From the NCBI GenBank assembly GCA_009760855.2, contig WPIO01000142.1, positions 329,501 through 393,500 of the forward strand: a DNA stretch of 64,000 nt, written 5' to 3'. The notes below the pieces were generated by a model. That model was given only the letters and a program-made list of their open reading frames with translations, was not told the DNA's origin and did no database searches. Origin of the DNA: Cristatella mucedo (lineage: Eukaryota > Bryozoa > Phylactolaemata > Cristatellidae). The translations under genes were made by a program, and so were the position numbers. Shown here piece by piece: positions 46,520 through 64,000 of this stretch. Numbering within the stretch: the first letter of the stretch is position 1; each line of letters opens with the position of its first letter.

Positions 46520-47640
46520 TAAGAAAACCGGCGGACTGTGAACATTAGTTTTATGCAATCAGTCAGAGCCAGTCTTCGGAAATCTACCTATAATCCGGAT
46601 GCTTAGAACAAGCACTAGTTATCACTTCTGAGTGTACGTAACATTCGAGCAAAATTCTTATTCTTGCTTTGTAGCCCAGAAATAAAGAATCCTCGTAAGT
46701 AAGAGAATTTTTCTCCTAGGGTTTTTTCATACGAGCTGCCCGTGTGGAGCATCTGCGTCGGAAGACTCGGATGGCTACACAAAAATGGTAGCATGGTTGA
46801 TGGGTGACTCGGGAGTCTGCTCTACCACTGAAGGTCACGTGCGCTAAGCTTTGGACATGGGGGCGGTGAGATTGGCCTCTTTGCTTCGCCCTACGCGTGA
46901 CCAGTTGCCACAGCTCTGCAATCTGGTCATGTCCCAGATTATTGTAAATGCTAGGCGGATGACGTGCAATAAGGTAAAGAGGCGTTACTCATGCATACAT
47001 GGGCAGTCGGGTGTGGTGCGTCCTGAAGACGCCATGCGGGGAGGGGGAGGTCTTGAGAAGATTTCCTAAGCACGTGAGCTGGAGCTTGAGGAGAGTGAGA
47101 CATTCCAGCGTGTATAGCTGCAAAGATGAGGAAACGAGGGCTTTCCGTAAGCGTTATCCAGGAGTAGCCGCATAGATTCGCCAGTAGCTTTGAGCTTTGA
47201 AGCACGCGCTTGTCGCCGAAGAAGAGCAGCGAGCCGAGCCGAGCTCCGAAGCGATGGAATACTGCGAGCGTCCAGCTGGACTAGGAGAGCTTGCTCATCT
47301 GGCTGATGATGGATGCTGTGGCGCGACCGTCGTCGTGTGCTCGGAATTCAGGTGTCCTCTCCGATGGCTGATCGTGCTTGAAAGCTTCATTAAGCAAACC
47401 GCCTCCATCGCTGGTCATTCCGTTCGATCGCTGTCCAATAGTAGGTACTATCTGTCGCGGTGGCTTGCTAAAATCATAACTAGAATTCCGAATTCTGTCT
47501 AGGCTCGACGGCTGCCATTCCGTTTCAGCCGGGTTACCGAGCAAAGCAATTGAGCCTCTGCAACTAGCGGTAAATGTGATGGCAAGGTTAGTCAACCAAC
47601 CCATATGTTTAGCTGTGTCTCCTTTGCTGAAGGAGCTGTG
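46520..47640. other. Intergenic, no gene recognised
   Basis: ORFs of about 70-120 codons occur on both strands without domains. Nothing supported. Confidence 0.4.
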
Positions 47641-47649
47641 ATGGTTTGT

Positions 47650-48140
47650 CAATGGTTACAGAGCGAAATTCTTACTCTGACCCATAAGATCTGCCACGGC
47701 TTGGCTCCTTCTTATCTAGCTAGCTTAACCGCTGCACCAGTTTCAGCCTTCTCGTGCCTTCCGGTGTCTTCTGTGGACGATTGAGTAGCTTTTCTACTCC
47801 TTGATGCTGGAAGGCCGTTGGCGGCAGAAGCTTTTATTCTGTAGGTTCTCGAGTGCAACTCACTTCCACAATTTTATGCGAACATGTATGTTCTCTTTCT
47901 ACCGACTGTGGCACATCTGTTCCAGCCGCCCCGAGCATCTATTTACGTGCTGCTTACTACTGCTGGTCTGACTCAGCTATTCTTCACACTTTCTCTTTGT
48001 TACGTGAGATGAAGTTTGTTGGCTACCTCATGCACATCGAAAGCAGTTAATAGTTTGAGAGCGCTGTAAAAAAGCTCCTCTGCACAATATTCGCTTATTC
48101 CTTGTGACTTTGTGGATTTACAGATAAAGATACATTACGT
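47650..48140 (+). mobile_element. Family B LINE 3' end, + orientation
   Basis: AAATTCTTACTCTGACCCATAAGATCTGCC (as [20 protein letters not shown] in protein) and the end TGTGGATTTACAGATAAAGATACATTACG, the reverse of the copies at 13299 and 40861. Residue string shown is the family B C-terminal block. Confidence 0.78.
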
Positions 48141-48177
48141 TGCAGAATGGCATACATTCAGAGCAAACATGCCTGCC

Positions 48178-48315
48178 TGGTTAGGCCCAGGAGTTATGCT
48201 GCTCGCCTTTGACGACTGAGGTCGTGGGCTCCAGCCATATGGCATGTGCGAAGCGCATGGATACAGATTTTTCTATTAGGGCGCTATGCAAATGAATCAC
48301 GTTTTTCTTATTTAT
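48178..48315 (+). mobile_element. SINE-like element with LINE-like tail (S2-like, degraded)
   Basis: TTAGGCCCAGGAGTTATGCT, GAGGTCGTGGGCTCCAGCC, then TTTCTATTAGGGCGCTATGC, similar to the S2 copies at 25459 and 34552 in reverse. Confidence 0.55.
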
Positions 48316-48641
48316 TGTATTCGCCACCGATGCTCCACTGACGGTACAGCGCCGAATATTGTCTTGTTGCCATGACACCTCCCTAACAGCCGTGATCCTT
48401 ATTCAGCTGTCTATGCCTTAGGAGGAAAATGGAGACAATGCACGCAAGGATAGGTAGCTGCAGTGAATATTTAACTGAATAGAGCAGGAGCAAGGTCTAG
48501 GAGATAATTGGGAGATAGCTATGAAAGTGAAATCTTTCGAGGTTTTCTGTGTAGATAGGAGACTTATTTTCTTCACCGTACCCATCGGTTTCGGTAGTAA
48601 GAGCAGCCTGCAGCGAGCAGTCAAGGAAACTGGCCCGTAAA

Positions 48642-48777
48642 CGGCTGAAACAGTCAGAGGCAGGTAGAGACAGGCTGAAACAGTCAGAGGCAGGTAGAGA
48701 CAGGTTGAGGCAGGCAGAGGCAGGTAGAGGCAGGCTGAAACAGTCAGAGGCAGGTAGAGACAGGTAGAGGCAGGTGA
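48642..48777. repeat. Minisatellite (GGCTGAAACAGTCAGAGGCA units)
   Basis: About 30-base units, AGGCTGAAACAGTCAGAGGC plus AGGTAGAGAC, repeated with shorter AGGCAGAGGCAGGTAGAGGC variants. The Leu/Tyr/Pro-rich reverse ORF here is produced by the repeat. Confidence 0.93.
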
Positions 48778-49650
48778 GTGAGGAAGCGAAAAGCGCTCGA
48801 ACTTAAGAAGGCAACTCAAGCTCAAGAAGGCCCTGCCTTCAGCTTGCGGGAACGCTGTGACAACGGTGCGACTCACAAACGTTCGACAGCTGCCGTCTAT
48901 CGGCGTAATGTCGCGTCAGGCGATACCCTGCTGGCCGCCAGCATGTACACTTTCGCTCTGAAAAACTTGAATGATCGCTGGCCGTAGAGGTATATAGTTG
49001 AATGAATGAGTCTCTGCTGCTCTGTCCCGCGCTGCTCGGCTGCTGCTCGGCTTTGCTCTCCGCTCTCTCGTGCTTCCATGTCAGACCGGCAGCGGTCGTC
49101 CAAAGTTCGATCAGTGAGCGATTGTACTTTCACTTATTTCGTGCAGTTAATCGGGCCACACTTTCCTTGCAACCTTGTTCGGCAGTTGATAAATGGACTG
49201 CTAACGGCAGCCCCTAATCTACTCCCACCCACCCGCCTGCCCCCTCCTAGCAGAGGCTACAATCAGCCTTTCTATAACAGCGAGGCCTGTTTGCAAATGG
49301 ACTTCAAGTGCAAACCGGTCGCCAACGTTCGGCAAGCGACGCGCAGCTGAAACTGGCCATTTTTTATTGCTAGCTATTTTAGCGTTTTTTTGGTGATAAC
49401 CCTAGCAACAGTCAGGTGCGCTTTTTTTCTTCTTGCCGGAGCCAGGAGACTTTGGGCTTGGGTCCAGCGCATATTGGTGGCTGCGCGATTCTGGACCTCG
49501 AGATCGCGAAGGATCTTTCTAGGGAATGCCTCACTATCTCCACCTTACACTATTGAATTGTCAACACATCTCGGTCACCGTTACTGCGCCTTCTCCTAAG
49601 CATGTCGGCATTGAGCTTTTATAGCGACGTGGCCAAAAAAGCATCGACAA

Positions 49651-50088
49651 ATGTTTGGAGACATGTTTACAATCTGGTCACGATTCAAGTTTTCTCGATC
49701 TGCATTCAAGTTCTCCAGACAGGGAGCCGCAACTCAAACGCTTGCAAATCTTTCGATGCAGATACTCCACACAGGCATCTCGTATGAAGAAAACCCCCAG
49801 GAGAAACATTTCTTTTTACAAAATCTTCGAAAAACGCGCTGTTTCAAGCTCAGAAATGAACACTGTTTTCAGAACCCGATTCTGACATCCACATTTCCAG
49901 GTTCGAAGGCTTCCTCCTTATGTGAATATAATCGGACACGTTATAGTACACGCCGTACGGGCTCCTGTTTTTTTTTGCTCTCGAACGGCAGTCTTGATGA
50001 CCAGACACTAAAAGCATTGAAAAAACGATGCATTATTAGCTTGATAAGGCCGATCTGGTTCAATTCCTTTGCTGTTGACTGTGGCTGA
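49651..50088 (+). CDS. Unrecognised 145-codon ORF
   Basis: The longest ORF in the window that is neither repeat-derived nor antisense to an exon. It begins MFGDMFTIWSRFKFSRSAFK and ends SLIRPIWFNSFAVDCG; rich in Ser, Phe, Arg and Cys, with no transmembrane or known domain pattern. It overlaps 61- and 76-codon frames, so it may well be chance. No splice or promoter support. Confidence 0.2.
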   Translation: MFGDMFTIWSRFKFSRSAFKFSRQGAATQTLANLSMQILHTGISYEENPQEKHFFLQNLRKTRCFKLRNEHCFQNPILTSTFPGSKASSLCEYNRTRYSTRRTGSCFFLLSNGSLDDQTLKALKKRCIISLIRPIWFNSFAVDCG

Positions 50089-50269
50089 AAGTTGTTCTGC
50101 CTTCTTCGTCAACACAACCAGACATTATTATTTATGCATCTTTCTTATGTCGTTTTCACTTGCCCAAAGCATCGAGTCACAAATTGTACCCTTCTGCTGA
50201 TGACTTGGTTCCTGTTCTGCATTAAAGACTCATTTTTCGAAGTGGTCGTAGATCCTACTAGCTTTAAAG

Positions 50270-50795
50270 GTTTTTCTCGCTCACTTTTAGGTCCCTTCAT
50301 TGTTTGGCTCCAGCCTATCTCTCAGATCTACTCCCCCCATCTCGCCAAGCATCGCACCACCCGCTTTTCAGAATCCAACAGTTTGCCAATACCTCGTACA
50401 AACCTCAAATCCTTTGGAGACCGTGCATTTAGTTTGTATGCTCCCAAAGCCTGGAACTCCCTCCCGACCTGCGTCAGAACATCCCTGACCTGACTAAATT
50501 TAAAAAGAACATAAAAACACACCTATTTAGGACAGAATTTAGTGGGTTCCTGTGATTCGTCATTGATGTGCTTATGCGTGCTGACACTGTGTATGCTGCC
50601 ACTAACCACACTTGCATGCTGACCCTGCGCATGTCACCCCTAACCATGTCATTCATGTTGTTTGTTTATCAAGCATGATATTACTCACCATTCAATTGCG
50701 TTTTCCTTTGCAGAAAATGTAAAGTGCCTAGAAAGAAATTGAGTTCTCAGAGGGGGCTTTATCAAGTGCATTATTATTATTATTATTCTTCTTTA
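50270..50795 (+). mobile_element. LINE family A 3' end, + orientation
   Basis: SLLGPFIVWLQPISQIYSPH frame and the alternative NLKSFGDRAFSLYAPKAWNS frame of the C-terminal domain, then the 3'UTR and a TTATTATTATTATT tail at 50771. Confidence 0.9.
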
Positions 50796-51950
50796 GACTA
50801 GACTAGTGTAACCATTAAACCTATACAGTTGGTAACTATGATCGCTACGCTAGTCTCTAAATTCAATAAAAATCGGTCACATGTATCCTTTGCTAGAGAA
50901 GCTGCGACGGCTCCCGTTCAATCTCTGGTTACAGATAAAAAATTCTTATTCTGCAACACGCAAGGTCAGCCACCCATAGCTCCTCGCTACCTAGCTGAGC
51001 TGCTGAACTAATTACAACTTCCTCGTGCCCGCCGGTAATCTCAGGACAGTAGATTAGCCGTATCACTGTTGGAGATATGCAACAGTAGCATGTCTTGATT
51101 TGAGTCTGCTTTCTCGTACAACTACATGCCGAGTCATCGGCTTGCTTTGCTTGTATTGAATAAAGTGGACGATAGAATGGTTTTGGAGGAGTCTTCATGA
51201 TACTAATGACCCTATTTTTCAGATTGCAGCTTTTAAGTAAATACCAGTACTAGTCGCCCCTGAAGTTTCTCCGAAAAATCCCCAAAGCAGCAGTGAGTAG
51301 AGTGAAGAATATGAAGACTCAAGTCAGGTAGGTTCCTCCTTTTTAAGCTTGTAATATATATATCCCCTTGCTGCTTATCAAAGAATGCCTACTCGAGTGG
51401 AATACACCCTGCACCCAGCTGCCTCATGCTATTGACCTGGACATTGCATCTTCAAGTGCCATTCAGCCACGGAAGCATACAATTTGCACCCAAAGTGCTC
51501 GAGCGTATGCTGCAGTTGAACCAAATACCTTTATTGAGTACAAAAAGTCAAAGCAGCTGCTTGGGTGAGCATCGCTTCTGCTGCTCGCCATCGGAAAAAA
51601 GATTTCAAACTTGCTGCATGCTATGGCAAGAAAGGTTCTTCGCATTTTCGACATCCGTGGTGCGAAATGAAATCCCATTTAAGGCTGCTGCTACAAGAGT
51701 GAGGTTAGTTTTTAATAGTCTTGTTGGCGGTCACCTCGCGGACGTGGCAAGCATTTTAAAATATCTCCTCTGCCGTCAAAGTAAAGCATGCGGACGGCAG
51801 ACGAATTTGCTTGGCAACGACGCTGAGCACGTCGTGCTTGCCAGTGGATCGCAGCATCTTGGCACATCTTGCTCGAAGCCGACTCGAACGCTTCTCGTCA
51901 AGCTCTCGTCACAAGACTATGGCAGCGGTGAAAAGCCGCTGCGCCGCCGA
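50796..51950. other. Downstream of the EF-hand gene; family B traces
   Basis: A family-B-like stretch at about 50885-51060 (APRYLAELLN). The - strand AATAAA at 51535-51530 is the likely poly(A) signal of the EF-hand gene. No gene otherwise. Confidence 0.45.
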
Positions 51951-63380
<11,430 letters not shown>

Positions 63381-64000
63381 CTGGACGAGACGGGAAGCGA
63401 CGTGACGCCGCGCGAGGACTCGTCGGCGTGCAATTCGTGCAAAAAGGGCGCGGATGGACGCGCGCGCGCGCCTGACGGCGGCCGGCCGCCGTCAGACGCT
63501 GGCCAGGAAGCGTTTCAGCCGCGCGAGAGAGACCGATCCAGCGCGATCCAGCGCGAAGAGCGCGTCAGGTCGAGGGCGACCGGCGAGTCACCGGGGCGAC
63601 GTCAAAACCTGAGCGAGATCGTCGCCCCTGCCTCGACGCGGTAGCCGCGCTCGATAAATTGGACGGCGACGGCTCGCGGCGATCGCCTCGGACGGCGAGC
63701 GTCGTGCAGGCCGAACGAGCGCATAGCAGGAAGAGCCGAGAAGGAGCGGCCGTGGTGCGAGCCGCCGACGGAGGCGAAAGCGCGACGACGACGACGGTCG
63801 GCGGCCGCCTCCGGAAGTAAGCCGCCGGCGGCGAATGCCGCCCGGAAGTCCAGGAGCGTCAGCTGGTACGCAACGCACGAACTTGCTCGGTTCAAGCAAG
63901 CATGTCGCCGCCCTGGTGAATGCCAACTGCATTATTTCCTCGTGTGCGCTGAGCCCTAGCCTGGGCGGTTTTCAGCTGGGCTATTTGGCCTGCTGAGCGC
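63381..64000. other. GC-rich 5' flank or intron of EF-hand gene
   Basis: Several open frames on both strands (for example the reverse frame with AYQLTLLDFRAAF). None shows convincing splice signals joining to the exon at 63380, so I leave it unassigned. Confidence 0.35.

Larger units (their letters stand above)
48316..50269. other. Intergenic, minisatellite and unrecognised ORFs
   Basis: Holds the minisatellite above and three overlapping + strand ORFs at 49602-50088. No other recognised feature. Confidence 0.45.

Noticed and set aside
63588-63932. Upstream exon of the EF-hand gene (AYQLTLLDFRAAF frame)
   Set aside because: Attractive residue pattern, but I could not find an acceptor/donor pair with a phase joining it to exon 63380-63278, and competing frames are open.

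Overview
This window is animal nuclear DNA. Genes are split by spliceosomal introns with clear GT..AG boundaries, intergenic and intronic DNA is packed with 5'-truncated non-LTR retrotransposons and tRNA-derived SINEs, and there are long microsatellites. No operon, bacterial or plastid signature is visible. Two genes point to Metazoa: a nearly complete NOL10 (nucleolar protein 10) and a small gene resembling SYCE2, a synaptonemal complex protein known only from animals. I cannot name the species; an invertebrate is likely from the repeat content, but this is inference.

Layout. (1) 1-31.9 kb: a NOL10 orthologue on the + strand. Seventeen exons from 2294 to 31287 keep a single reading frame across all splice phases and give 655 codons plus stop; only about the first 36 residues are missing, presumably upstream or in an unrecognised exon. 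Its introns hold many copies of one LINE family (family A, CR1/L2-like, tail of ATT repeats), a second family (B), tRNA-SINEs, a dead Tc1/mariner element and an LTR-like or promoter-like block. (2) 32-40 kb: intergenic, with more LINE fragments and an intron-containing tRNA-Arg(TCT) gene on the - strand (36059-36149). (3) 40.2-42.8 kb: a two-exon, 141-codon SYCE2-like gene on the - strand, whose intron contains LINE fragments and a long AT microsatellite. (4) 43-51 kb: mixed GC-rich, CpG-rich DNA, LTR-like pieces, minisatellites and two unrecognised ORFs. (5) 51.9-63.4 kb: a multi-exon - strand gene with coiled-coil and EF-hand-like parts, nine exons recovered in compatible phases. I do not recognise the family. 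Its introns hold very long GA and TC tracts, a hAT/ZBED-type transposase relic and a CAG/CTG hairpin.

The genes do not form a pathway: ribosome biogenesis (NOL10), translation (tRNA-Arg), meiosis (SYCE2-like) and an unknown calcium-binding-type protein. The most interesting points are the SYCE2-like gene, the unassigned EF-hand gene with two identical non-consensus donors (GTCGGT), and SINEs whose 3' ends match the tail of the resident LINE. Protein assignments come from translating the sequence and comparing with family knowledge from memory; no database search was possible.
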